In this document: positions 24,303 through 33,800 of the stretch, one piece after another
Position numbering within the stretch: position 1 is the stretch's first letter
How the letters are laid out: every line of letters begins with the position of its first letter
DNA from: Acidobacteriota bacterium
GTDB lineage: Bacteria > Acidobacteriota > Vicinamibacteria > Vicinamibacterales > UBA8438
Direction of reading: 5' to 3'
DNA: 64,000 nucleotides
Assembly: GCA_009838525.1 (NCBI GenBank)
Contig: VXRJ01000003.1
Location: 23,157-87,156 of the forward strand
Translations under genes and position numbers: made by a program
Notes under the pieces: generated by a model
Database searches by the model: none
Told to the model about the DNA's origin: nothing
The model's input: the letters and a program-made list of their open reading frames with translations, nothing else

Positions 24303-25592
24303 TCAGTCGACGATGGCCTGCATCACGGCGTTCTGGAAGTCGACCCGGAGCGGACCGCCCGGCGTCTGCACCATCAGAATGGCCGTCAAGTCCTCCTTGG
24401 GATCGACCCAATAGGTCGTGCCGAAGGCGCCGCTCCAGCCGAAGCTGCCGGTCGATCGGTGGTCGTTGCGGGCCTTGACGGCGTCGAGCACGACGTCGAC
24501 GGTCAGCCCGAAGCCTTTCCCGGGGCTACCGCCGGTGCGTCCGGCCTTCGCGTAGAGGTCGCCGACGTGATTCGAACCCATCAGATCGACGGTCCGTGAA
24601 CCGAGCAGCCGCGTGCCATTCAGCTCGCCCCGGTTCACGAGCATCTGGGCGAACTGCAGGTAGTCCTCGGCCGTCGACCAGAGACCGCCGCCGCCCCCAT
24701 GCAACGTCTTCGTGGCCACCCATTCCGGCACGGGGCGGCGCTCCAGTCCGTCGTCCGTGCGACCGTAGAGCGTGACGACACGCGGCATGTTCTCATCCGC
24801 CACGTTGAACGCCGTGTCCTTCATCCCGAGCGGCTCGAAGATCCGCTGCCGCAGGAACTCGTCGAAGGTCAGCCCCGAGGCGACCTCGACGATCCGGCCC
24901 AGGGTGTCGATCCCCGCCAGCCCGCTGTAGGCCCAGCGGGTGCCCGGCTGGAAGTCGAGGGGGGCCGCTCCGAGCGCGGCCGTCCAGTCCGCGACGGTGC
25001 CGGTCAGGTTGCGAGGCGCGATGCGTGACGTCGCCTCGCTTGCCACGCCGCCGCTCCCGAGACCCGATGTGTGGGTGATCAGATCCTGCACCGTGACCTC
25101 GCGGTTGGCGGGCACGGTATAGACGTCGTCTTCCTCGCCCGCGGCATTCGTTCGCGGCATCGCCACCTTCGTACCGTGGAACTCCGGGATGAAGCGGGAC
25201 ACCGGATCCGACAGGCGGACCTTCCCCTCTTCGACCAGCATCAGGATGGCGACACCGGTCACCGGCTTGGTCATCGAGGCGATCGGGAAGATCGTGTCCT
25301 TGCGCATCGGCGCATTAGCTTCGATGTCCATCAGGCCATGCGCCTCGAAGTGGGCGACCTGCCCGCGCCGGGCGACGACGGTGACGGCGCCCGAGATCTG
25401 GTCCGCGTCGATGGCGCGCTGGACCATCTCGCCGATGCGCTGGAGACGCTTCGCGGACAGCCCCACGTCTTCGGGCGTCCCGACGGGCACCTGGGCGCCG
25501 GCCGGGGCAACCGTGAGCAGGACAGCGAGGATGAGTATCAACGACACGCGGGGAACGAGGCGGACCCGGTCACGGGCAGTGTTGGCGCGCAT
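24303..25592 (-). CDS. Serine hydrolase of the class C beta-lactamase / esterase family
   Basis: This 429-residue exported protein has a signal peptide ending AGAQ. The catalytic SxxK motif is IASMTKPV with Ser106 and Lys109. The second motif is RWAYSGLAG (Tyr-Ser-Gly in place of YxN), as in esterase and D-aminopeptidase relatives of class C beta-lactamases. Resistance is not implied. The ATG follows AAAGGAG at a good distance. The gene lies downstream of the kinase-regulator fusion on the same strand, across 333 bp that contain repeat element A. Confidence 0.88.
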   Translation of the reverse strand: MRANTARDRVRLVPRVSLILILAVLLTVAPAGAQVPVGTPEDVGLSAKRLQRIGEMVQRAIDADQISGAVTVVARRGQVAHFEAHGLMDIEANAPMRKDTIFPIASMTKPVTGVAILMLVEEGKVRLSDPVSRFIPEFHGTKVAMPRTNAAGEEDDVYTVPANREVTVQDLITHTSGLGSGGVASEATSRIAPRNLTGTVADWTAALGAAPLDFQPGTRWAYSGLAGIDTLGRIVEVASGLTFDEFLRQRIFEPLGMKDTAFNVADENMPRVVTLYGRTDDGLERRPVPEWVATKTLHGGGGGLWSTAEDYLQFAQMLVNRGELNGTRLLGSRTVDLMGSNHVGDLYAKAGRTGGSPGKGFGLTVDVVLDAVKARNDHRSTGSFGWSGAFGTTYWVDPKEDLTAILMVQTPGGPLRVDFQNAVMQAIVD

Positions 25593-25710
25593 GAGTAACT
25601 CCTTTGATCGCGAATCGACTGCGGTTGCCCCGCAGCATACCGCAGCACCGCGGTCCCTGCTCCAATCGGACGCACCGGCATCGGCGCGACGCTACGCGGC
25701 CAGAAGCGAC

Positions 25711-25773
25711 GCTACGCGGCCAGATCGCTGTTTCGCACAACAATCGCCATATAAGCCTTGAAATACTCCCTTC
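25711..25773 (+). repeat. Interspersed repeat, copy A
   Basis: The core TTTCGCACAACAATCGCCAT is preceded by GCTACGCGGCCAGATCGCTG and followed by ATACTCCCTT. Copies B (28375-28446) and C (29279-29368, minus) share the core. Its left end (GCGACGCTACGCGGCCAGA) is duplicated just upstream at about 25687-25705. On the minus strand a 12-codon frame (25750-25712) reads MAIVVRNSDLAA then stop. The rest of the 333-bp gap 25593-25925 shows nothing I recognise. Confidence 0.7.
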
Positions 25774-25925
25774 AGTAGGGTCAGTCCATGATGTCGAGTG
25801 GGTTGAAAGCGAATGAGACTTCGCATCGCAGGGACTCGAAGACATGTTGCGGAACGGATCGAGCATCACAACGGGTCGGCCAGTGCGGGGTGTGGATGGG
25901 CCAATCGCCTCGGTGTGGAACGGGC

Positions 25926-28289
25926 TCACCGCTTCTCGGGTCTGGGCATGCGGTAGCCAACGCCGCGCTCATTGCAGACGTAGGCTGGGTTGGCCGCGTC
26001 GTCGCCCAGCTTGCGGCGTAGAGTCTTCACGATCGCACGTACCAGCTTCGGATCGCCGGAGCCACGGTCCCGCCTGCTCCACGCCCGGTGCAGCAGCGAG
26101 TCGTATGTCACGGTCCGGCCAGCGTCGGTCGAGAGCACGCGGAGCACCTCGTACTCCGTAACCGTCAACGTGACTGGACGGCCGGCCACGGTAACGCGGC
26201 GTTCGTCGTAGTGGATCGCCAGCTCCCCCAGCAGGAAGGCTTCCGGCTCGGCCCGTCGGCGTAGCGCCGCGCGTACTCGCGCCGTCAGCTCCGACGGTGA
26301 GAAGGGCTTGACGATGTAGTCGGCAGCTCCTGCATTCAGCGCCCTGACGATGGTCTCGTCCCGGCCGTAGGCCGAAATGAAGATGACCGGCAGATCCTCG
26401 AGCTCGCGCATCTCTTCCATCAACTCGATGCCGTCGGTGCCCGGCAGCATTAGGTCCAGCAGGACGAGCCGAGGCTTGTGCTTCCTGATGAGACCGGGCA
26501 CGGCACTCGGGTCGCCGGTCACAACCGGGGCGTAGTCTGCCTCGGTGAGAGCGTCCCGAACGTACCTAAGCGTCTGCGGGTCGTCGTCTACGGCGAGGAT
26601 GCACGTCTGCTCCTCCCCCTTCCGAAGTCCGCGAGGACGGCTCCGAGCGGAGCCGGTAGCCCCAGCGATGTCCTCTGCCACCGGCAGGGTGAATGTGAAC
26701 CGGGTGCCCCGCCCCGCCCCGTCGCTCTCGGCCCAGATGCGGCCTCCGTGCGCCTCCACCAGTCCCTTGCATATCGACAGCCCCAGGCCGTAGCCCGCAA
26801 ACCGGTGTTCCCCCTCTCCAGCGGCCGCGCCAGCATACTTCCGGAACAAATGCGGCAGACGGTCCGGCGGCACGCCCCGGCCCTGGTCGGACACCGAGAT
26901 CGCCACATGCAGCCCGTCCCGCGCGGCGCCAACCCGGATCGGAGACGACTCTGGAGACTGTCGCGACGCGTTCGAGAGCAGATTGTTGAGGACCTGAACG
27001 ATGCGGCCCGGGTCGGCCATCACCCGCGGCAAGTCCTCCGCAAGGTCGATTTTCAGGTCGTGCCCGCCGCCGCTGCTGAGGAGGGTGTTCCTGGCCCGCT
27101 CCACCAGGCTTGCCACCCTCGCCGGCTCGACCGAAACCGACAGCGTGCCCGTCTCGATGCGTCCCTGGTCCAGCAGGTCGGCGATCAGGCCAAGCATTTG
27201 GTCGGCCTGTTCGTCGATGACCCGGAGAAACTGTAGCGTCTCAGCCGGGTCCGGCGCCCGCGAGGAACCCAGCAAGGCGACTGTCGAACCCTTGATCGAG
27301 CTCAGCGGCGTTCGCAGTTCGTGGCTCACCATACCCAGGAACCCGACTCGCAGGCGCTCCAGCTCCTCCAGCGGCGCCAGATCCTGCATGGTGACCACCA
27401 TCGACTCGACCGTGCCGTCCGCCGACCGGATCGGCGTGGCATTGACCAGCGTTGTGACGCTCGGGCCGTGAGGGACCGAGAGCGTAATCTCCTCGGCGCG
27501 CACCGTTTCGGCGCTTGTCAACTGCTCCGCATTCGGAAACTCCGCCAAGGCGACTTCGCGCCCGTCGCCGAAACGGCAGGTAGTCACGTCCAGCAGATCC
27601 TCCAGCGCCCGCCCCGGCACGCGCAGGCGCTCGACGATCCGTCGCGCCTCTCGGTTCAACGACACGGGGCTGCGGCTCTTACCGTCGAAGACGACAACGC
27701 CTACCGGCGAGGTCTCGACGAGAGCCTCCAGGTCGGCCCTGGCCCGCCGTTCGTCCCGGTGCGTGCGGGCGTTGGCGATCGCCGTCGCCGCCTGCGACGC
27801 GAACAGGACCAGAACCTCCTCGTCGGCACTCGTGAACTGCTGTCCGCCCTCCTTCCCGCCCAGAAAGAAGTTGCCGACGTACACATCGCGGTGGCGCATC
27901 GGCGTGCACTGCATCGCCCCTGACACCATCAGCTCCCAAGAGAATCCGAGCTCCCTGACATAGGCTGGCAGATCGGCCACCCGCAACGACTTCCGTAGAT
28001 TCCGGAAGTGCTCGAACAGCCGCGGTCCGTCGGGCCACGCAGCCATTTTCTCGTGCTGTCCTGGCGCGAGGCCGACGGTCACGAAGTCCTGCGGCTGCCC
28101 GGCTTCATCAACCGTCGCGATCACGCCGTACCGGGCGCCGGTCAGCGCGCGGGCGTTGTCGACGATCTCCCGCAGGACGGTTTCGAGGTCGAGGCTGGCG
28201 CTGACGCGCAGGACCGCGGCGCATAGGTTCGAGATGCGGTCCTCGAGCGTCTTGATCCGTCGGCGCAACTGGTCGGGACTCTCCTGCAC
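25926..28289 (-). CDS. Soluble histidine kinase fused to receiver and OmpR-type DNA-binding domain (copy 1)
   Basis: This 787-residue protein is a complete two-component pathway in one chain. A coiled start is followed by a GAF domain (about 25-175; SASLDLETVLREIVDNAR) and a PAS-like domain (about 185-315). HisKA has phosphoacceptor His in MVSHELRTPLSSIKG, and HATPase_c has NNLLSNASRQSP, DQGRGVP and YGLGLSICKGLVEAHGG. The receiver has AVDDDPQTLRYV and phosphoacceptor Asp in VLLDLMLPGTDG. The winged helix ends NERGVGYRMP. There is no membrane helix, so it senses a cytoplasmic signal. The GTG at 28289 has AAGGAGGGGG upstream. A paralogue lies at 43525. Confidence 0.93.
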   Translation of the reverse strand: MQESPDQLRRRIKTLEDRISNLCAAVLRVSASLDLETVLREIVDNARALTGARYGVIATVDEAGQPQDFVTVGLAPGQHEKMAAWPDGPRLFEHFRNLRKSLRVADLPAYVRELGFSWELMVSGAMQCTPMRHRDVYVGNFFLGGKEGGQQFTSADEEVLVLFASQAATAIANARTHRDERRARADLEALVETSPVGVVVFDGKSRSPVSLNREARRIVERLRVPGRALEDLLDVTTCRFGDGREVALAEFPNAEQLTSAETVRAEEITLSVPHGPSVTTLVNATPIRSADGTVESMVVTMQDLAPLEELERLRVGFLGMVSHELRTPLSSIKGSTVALLGSSRAPDPAETLQFLRVIDEQADQMLGLIADLLDQGRIETGTLSVSVEPARVASLVERARNTLLSSGGGHDLKIDLAEDLPRVMADPGRIVQVLNNLLSNASRQSPESSPIRVGAARDGLHVAISVSDQGRGVPPDRLPHLFRKYAGAAAGEGEHRFAGYGLGLSICKGLVEAHGGRIWAESDGAGRGTRFTFTLPVAEDIAGATGSARSRPRGLRKGEEQTCILAVDDDPQTLRYVRDALTEADYAPVVTGDPSAVPGLIRKHKPRLVLLDLMLPGTDGIELMEEMRELEDLPVIFISAYGRDETIVRALNAGAADYIVKPFSPSELTARVRAALRRRAEPEAFLLGELAIHYDERRVTVAGRPVTLTVTEYEVLRVLSTDAGRTVTYDSLLHRAWSRRDRGSGDPKLVRAIVKTLRRKLGDDAANPAYVCNERGVGYRMPRPEKR

Positions 28290-28374
28290 GTTACCCCCTC
28301 CTTGCCGGACGTGGCGCGCGAGGCATCCCGAGACGCGAGGCGGCTCCTCACGCGTTTCGTCGCCGCAGATTATT

Positions 28375-28446
28375 GCATACTCGCACAATAATCGTCATAC
28401 GGCCTTTCACCATCTCCCAAACCTCACACACGATCTGCGATCCTTT
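28375..28446 (+). repeat. Interspersed repeat, copy B (upstream of the kinase-regulator gene)
   Basis: The core ACTCGCACAATAATCGTCAT is followed by CATCTCCCAAACCTCACAC, which aligns along its length with copy C. It lies 86-157 bp upstream of the kinase-regulator start. On the minus strand a 21-codon frame (28413-28348) begins MVKGRMTIIVR and ends 58 bp before that start, so it could be a leader peptide. The remaining intergenic sequence 28447-28689 holds only the ribosome site of the next small gene. Confidence 0.7.
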
Positions 28447-28689
28447 TGGAAGTATGTCCTACAGCGTCGAGAATTGGGCCACGTTCCGGTGATTTCGCGG
28501 GCCTGTTCGGCGGGCATAGTCCTCCTCGGGGAACCTCCCGTCAAATGGGGGTTCTCCCCCTGACCCACCCGTCGGGCAGGCCCGCACTTCGGGACATCGG
28601 GGAGAAAAGCGTGGCGCGCCCGCTCATGCCCGAGGGCTCGGCAGTCTAACGCCGCCTGTTTCTAACCTGGCAGAGGAGAGAAGCTCCAG

Positions 28690-28914
28690 ATGAGTAGTGA
28701 AGACGATCGCTCACCTGTTGCGCCCCACGTTCTACGTGCTGAAGTTCTTGATGGGAAGGTGTGGATCGAGGTTCTGACCCCTGTTTATCAGGTTGGTCAG
28801 CCGGGGATGACTCGTGTGCTTCATGTGCCGATGGAGGTTCAATCTGCATTGGAGGCGGCATACGAACTTCTGCAGGCAGCGGGAAAGGCGGCGGAACAGC
28901 GCCCCCGCAGTTGA
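28690..28914 (+). CDS. Small protein of unknown function
   Basis: This 74-residue protein starts at an ATG with AGGAGAG 9 bases upstream. It has a plausible short alpha/beta composition: a strand HVLRAEVLDGKVWIEVLTPV, a second strand TRVLHVPMEVQ, and a C-terminal Ala-rich helix EAAYELLQAAGKAAEQ. I do not recognise a family. It lies 65 bp before tRNA-Arg(CCG). The lower Arg content than the surrounding non-coding frames supports it being real. Confidence 0.5.
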   Translation: MSSEDDRSPVAPHVLRAEVLDGKVWIEVLTPVYQVGQPGMTRVLHVPMEVQSALEAAYELLQAAGKAAEQRPRS

Positions 28915-28979
28915 CGCCCCGGTCCGAAACCGTAGTACGCTTGTTGGGTAGTTCCGTAAGTCGTTCATTCCAAGAGTAC

Positions 28980-29056
<77 letters not shown>

Positions 29057-29100
29057 ACCCCCATTCCCCGGCAGCAACACAAACAACTTGCCTGTTTCGT

Positions 29101-29247
29101 TCACAATCGGTGCTTCCCCATCAGGATGCGACGGATACGCTCCTCCCGCTCCTTTCTGCTTCGGTGCGCCTCGCGGAATGACCGGACCAACACCACGACG
29201 AGCCAAACGACCACGCCGGCAGCAACGATGAACGGGACGTACTCCAT
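29101..29247 (-). CDS. Small single-span membrane protein, 48 residues
   Basis: A frame from ATG 29247 to TGA 29101 encodes one hydrophobic helix (residues 5-21, including [14 protein letters not shown]). A strongly basic helical tail follows ([19 protein letters not shown]). This order and charge pattern (helix in membrane, positive tail in cytoplasm) is typical of genuine small membrane proteins. There is no strong ribosome site. It lies between tRNA-Arg and repeat copy C. Function unknown. Confidence 0.5.
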   Translation of the reverse strand: MEYVPFIVAAGVVVWLVVVLVRSFREAHRSRKEREERIRRILMGKHRL

Positions 29248-29278
29248 ACCGTCGAAATGTGCTTCAGTGGCTGTACCT

Positions 29279-29368
29279 AAGGGAGTATCTCAAACAACGT
29301 GTGATCTTTGGGAGATGAAGAAACGCCATATGGTGATAGTTGTGCGAAACAGCGACTTGGCCGCGTAG
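29279..29368 (-). repeat. Interspersed repeat, copy C
   Basis: Read on the minus strand it contains GCTACGCGGCCAAGTCGCTG, the core TTTCGCACAACTATCACCAT, CATCTCCCAAAGATCACAC and ends ATACTCCCTT. It therefore joins the left end seen in copy A with the middle seen in copy B and is the fullest copy. On the plus strand it carries a 17-codon frame (29315-29368) reading MKKRHMVIVVRNSDLAA then stop. Its last 12 residues match copy A except for one. Confidence 0.7.
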
Positions 29369-29455
29369 CGCCGCGTCGAGCGCGGCGATACTGCCGTCGT
29401 GCATGTAGGACGCCGTCACCGAGACGTTGCGGAGCGTCCGAATTCGACGCCGGCC
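29360..29455 (-). pseudogene. Remnant of a di-heme cytochrome c peroxidase / MauG-like gene
   Basis: About 31 codons read TLRNVSVTASYMHDGS followed by IAALDAALRG. TLRNVxxTxPYMHDGSxxTL is the highly conserved C-terminal signature of di-heme peroxidases of the MauG/CcpA family. No heme motifs or the rest of the gene precede it, and repeat copy C begins where the conserved part ends. It looks like a fragment left after deletion or insertion. Confidence 0.55.
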
Positions 29456-29499
29456 GGATGCTCGTCGACCGGGGCCGCGGACGGAAACGCCGCGCCTTG

Positions 29500-30747
29500 T
29501 CAGGGAACGAGCGCGAACAGGACTTCCGAGCGCCCCCCGCTGCGATGATCGCCGCGCGCGTTCACGTTGTCTTCGTTCCACGCCAGCGCGAAGCGCGAGC
29601 CGGCGGCCCGGATGGCGGGAATGAGCGACGCCGTAGGGTTGTCGGTGAGCCGGCGCGGCGCCCGGACGGGGATGCCCGCCGCCGTGAACTGCTGGAAGTA
29701 CACCTCGTGGGGCCGGCCCGGCTCGGACTCGTCCGACCATGCCAATCCGAACCGCGCGCCGTTCCAGGCGATGTAGGCGCCCAGCGATTCCCCCGCGGTG
29801 TCGGATACACGCGCCGCCACCGGCTCGATGCCGTGAGGCAGTTCCTCCTCGTCGACGACCGCGAGATAGACTTCCGCGTTCCCGTCGCGCGTGTCCCACC
29901 AGGTGACGGCGGCTCGCCCGGCGCCGAAAGCGAGGTCGGGATAAACGGAGGATGCGCCGTCGTCGGCGCTCAGCCGATGGAGTGCCACCCGGTCACGGCC
30001 GAGGCGCGCGACGAAGAGCTCGGAAGCGCGCGTCCCCAGTTGCGCATCGAAGGCAACCCACGGAACGCCCTCGGCGTCCACGCGCAGATTCAGGTTCCAC
30101 GTCGTGCGGCTCGCATCGGCGATGCGGCGCGCCGCTCCGACGGGCTCGCCGTCCAGATCGAGCTGCTGTGCCCAGATGGCGGCCGAAGGCTCTCCCTCCG
30201 CAGGCGTCCGCGGGTCGTCGGCTGCAGGCCTCCGCGAACCGTCGCTTTCCGACTCCCGCGCCTCCTCGATCCAGACGCACTGAATCCGGTCGTCGGCCGC
30301 CGCGACCACCGTCGCCCGCCCGTGGCGGCGGGGATCGGACAGCGTTCTCTCCCAGAGGGGCGCGCCGTCGGCCGTCCACGCGCCGACCTTGGCGAACGAC
30401 GTGGAATCGTCTGCGGCAACTTCGTACCAGCCGACGACCAGGTCGTCCGAGACGCTCGGGCGGGAAACCGCGAGGCTCGGCTCGTACGAGCGCCCCGCGC
30501 CCGTCGTTAGTCGGTACTCCTGGGAGACCGGCCTGCCGCTTCCGTCGACGAGCCGCGCATGGATCTCCGGCAGCCCATGGCGCGTGTCATGCCACGCGAT
30601 CGCGAAACCGCGGGGATGCGGCGCGAGGCTTGCTTCGTAGGCCCCACGCCCACTCCGGCTGACCTGTACGGCGTCCGACTGGGCGCCAGCGGGCGACGCG
30701 GCGGAAAAAAGAGCGGACGCCAGCAGTATGGCAACCGACGGCCTCAT
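29500..30747 (-). CDS. Secreted beta-propeller-like protein of unknown function
   Basis: This 415-residue protein has a signal peptide (VAILLASALFSAASPAGA). Repeating blades of the form WHDTRHGLPEIHARLVD, WYEVAADDSTSFAKVGAW, WWDTRDGNAEVYLAVVD and AWSDESEPGRPHEVYFQQF suggest a six- to eight-bladed sialidase-like propeller. No catalytic residues are recognisable. It lies 75 bp downstream of the CobN-like gene on the same strand and may belong to that operon. The ATG at 30747 starts the signal peptide. Confidence 0.75.
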   Translation of the reverse strand: MRPSVAILLASALFSAASPAGAQSDAVQVSRSGRGAYEASLAPHPRGFAIAWHDTRHGLPEIHARLVDGSGRPVSQEYRLTTGAGRSYEPSLAVSRPSVSDDLVVGWYEVAADDSTSFAKVGAWTADGAPLWERTLSDPRRHGRATVVAAADDRIQCVWIEEARESESDGSRRPAADDPRTPAEGEPSAAIWAQQLDLDGEPVGAARRIADASRTTWNLNLRVDAEGVPWVAFDAQLGTRASELFVARLGRDRVALHRLSADDGASSVYPDLAFGAGRAAVTWWDTRDGNAEVYLAVVDEEELPHGIEPVAARVSDTAGESLGAYIAWNGARFGLAWSDESEPGRPHEVYFQQFTAAGIPVRAPRRLTDNPTASLIPAIRAAGSRFALAWNEDNVNARGDHRSGGRSEVLFALVP

Positions 30748-30822
30748 TGAAGCATGTCCCCGATGCGGCGCGCGATCCGCCCTAACGCTGCTCGAATGCA
30801 GCGGGGGCTTCACCACGGCCTC

Positions 30823-33800
30823 CTAGCCGCGCCGGCGCCAGCGCCACAGGGCGAGCAGGCCCAAAACCGGGACGCCGACCCAGAGCGGGGTCCACACGCG
30901 GTCATCCGACCCCGTGGCCGGTGGCGCGGGCAGCAGTTCGGCGGCATCCGCCGATTCCTCCATCCGGTAGCCCTCGATGTTCATCGTCGTCAGACTCGGC
31001 CGCGATTCGTTCCAGCGGACGAACTCCTCGGCCTCCGCCGCCGCGGACTCGATGTCGGCGCCGATCGCCTCCTCCATTGCCGTGCGGTAGGCCTCGAGCG
31101 CCGGACCCGGAATGTTCATCACGGCCCCCTGCTCCAGAACGTAGCGCAGCAGCCGGGGATTGCCGCAGGTGTGTGTGGAGCAGCCGACCCCGTGCGCGGC
31201 GACGCTGTCGACGTGCTCGCGGAGCAGGCGATCGAGCGTCGCATCGTCCGCCGACCAGTACCCCTTGCGAATCGTCTCGACCATCCGGCCGGTGATGTCC
31301 TGGTAGGCGTGAGGCGAGTGCTCGTCGAAGAACGCCTTCAGGTCGAGGTCGTGCTTGTCCTCGACGTACACGGCGAACGACTCGTTCCACATCGCGTCGT
31401 CGACAGTCTCCGGCACCGTGGCGTCCCAGCCCCACAGGTACTCGACAAACGCGCGCATCTCGCCGGCGCCGGCGTAGCCCTCGCGCTGCATCCCCTCGAT
31501 CCAGACGGGGTTGACGTAGCGCGTCCGGAACTCCGCGCCGAGGAACTTGTCGATGCCCGTCATCTCGGGCCGGCCCGGGTCGCGCGTGTTGGTGACGACC
31601 ATCTGCGGGCTCTCGCCGTCGATGTTCCGGACGGCCGCCGCGAGGCCGCCCGCGTACATGAAGAAGTCGTCGTTGTCGAGGGCGCCGTAGAGCATGGTGG
31701 AGCTGCTGTGCACCACCTTCTCGGTACCGGAGAGGGCAAGACGGAACACGTCCTCCATCGGCTCGCCCCAAAATCCGTTGCCGTAGCCGTGGCCCATCTT
31801 CGACAGGTACTCGTCGGTCATCGGCCGGTCGCTGTCCCAGGTGCCGCTCGCGGCGGCGATTCGCGACGTGTTCAGGTTGAACGTCCCCGGTGGCTCGTCG
31901 AAGATGCGCACCCCGGCGCGCCTGTCGGCTTCCTCCTCCGCGTATCCGCGGTCGATGAGCGCCGCACGCGTCGCCAGGTAGTGACGACGGACGAAGTTCT
32001 CGGCTTCTTCGAGCACCTTCACCCGCTGCACCGCTTCGTCCATCAGCCGCGTGACGTTGTTGAACATCCCCTCGGCGGCCGAGGCAATCACGATGTCCAC
32101 GCGCGGCCGGCCGAGTTCGCGCGCCGGAACCACCTCGACGTCGACTACGTTGCCGCGAGCATCCCAGACCGGGCGCGTACCGAGAAGGTGGAAGATCTGG
32201 GACTCCAGCACGCCCTCGTGCCGCATCGTCTCGGTGCCCCAGATCACGAACGACACCTTCTCCGGGTACCGCCCGTGCTCGGCGACGTGGTCCTCCAGCA
32301 TCTGGTCGGCGAGAGAGACGCCGAGTGTCCACGCGGCCGGCTTCGGCACCTTGTCGGGGTCGATGCCGTAGAAGTTCTTGCCCGTGGGGTAGGCGTCCGG
32401 ATTGCGGATGGGCTCGCCCCCGTTCCCCACGGGGACGTAGCCGCCGTCGAGCGCGTGCAACAGGTGGCCGAGCTCGCGCGGCCCGGACTCCACGATGCGC
32501 CGCTCCATGTCCGCCGCCATCACCGTCGTGTCGTCCGGCAGCAGGTCGCGGTCGACCGACACGATGGCGTCCACCGTGCTCGCGCGCATCTCCGCCCCCG
32601 GCGTACGGCCGAAAGCATGCAGCCCATAAGGGATGTTCTGCCCCCGCAACTCGATCAGGTAATCCTCGATGGCGTGCAGCGTGTCGTGCTCGATCTCCGC
32701 CCCGGTCCCCAGGTCCAGGCCGAGGTCCTTGACCATCCCCAGGTCCTGCGCCTGCCGCCGGATCTCGTCCGCGTACGCCCCGGCGAGCTGCACGTTCTTG
32801 TGGACGTTGTTGTGATAGTCGTCGACGCTCTCGCTGAGCACGGCCAGCTCGGGCAGCAGCCCGCTCCTGACGAACGGCGGCACCATGTGGTCCACCAGCG
32901 TCGCCATGCCGCGGCGGCGCGCCACCAGTCCCTCCCCCACCACGTCGACGTTGTAGACGTACAGGTTGGGCAGGTCGGCGATCAGCGCATCCGGCGCGTC
33001 GGCCGCCGACAGTCCCAGGTCCTTGCCGTCGAGCCATTCGAGGGTGCCGTGCGTCCCCAGGTGAATGACCGCATCGGCGTCGAACCCGACCGGTTCGGGC
33101 GCCCGCAACCAGGAATAGGTCGCGACATACTGGTGATGCGGCGCCAGATCCTTGGCGTGATACAGCTTCTCGCCGTCCGCGCCCCACCCGCGCGCCGGCT
33201 GCGGCAGCACGGCGACGTTGCCAAAGCGCAAGGCCGGGATGATGAAGCTGCCGTCCCTCGCCATGAGGTTCACGTCCTCCGGCCTGCCCCAATCGGCGAC
33301 CACCTTCTCGCGCAGCTCCGGCGCATAGCCCTCGAGCCAGCGGAGATAGTCACCCATCCAGGCGCGCGCGGCGCCGCGCCGGGTCAGCATCGCGTCGAGC
33401 TCGCCGGGGGCGTACCCGCCGACGTTCCGCGCCCGGGCGATCATCTGATCGAGAAGCCCTTCCGACGACAGGTCGATATCGTCTCCGCCGAGGTCGTACC
33501 CGGCCGCCTGCATCCGCTGAAGGACGTTCGCCAGCGACTCGGCGACGTTCAGGTAGCTGGCCCCTATGCCGGCCTTTCCCGGCGGGTAGTTGTAGAAGAG
33601 GATCGCCACCCGCTTCTCGGCGTTGTTGGTGGCGCCCAGCACCGCGTAACCCAACGCCCGCCGGACGGCCAGCGTGATGCGCGAGGAGATCGGCTGACTG
33701 GAGATGATGGTCAATCCCGTGTCCGGATCCGTGCGGCGTTCCTTGCTCCCGACGACCGTCGGCGCGACCAGCCCGGCCAGCTCCGGCGCGGCGATCTGGA

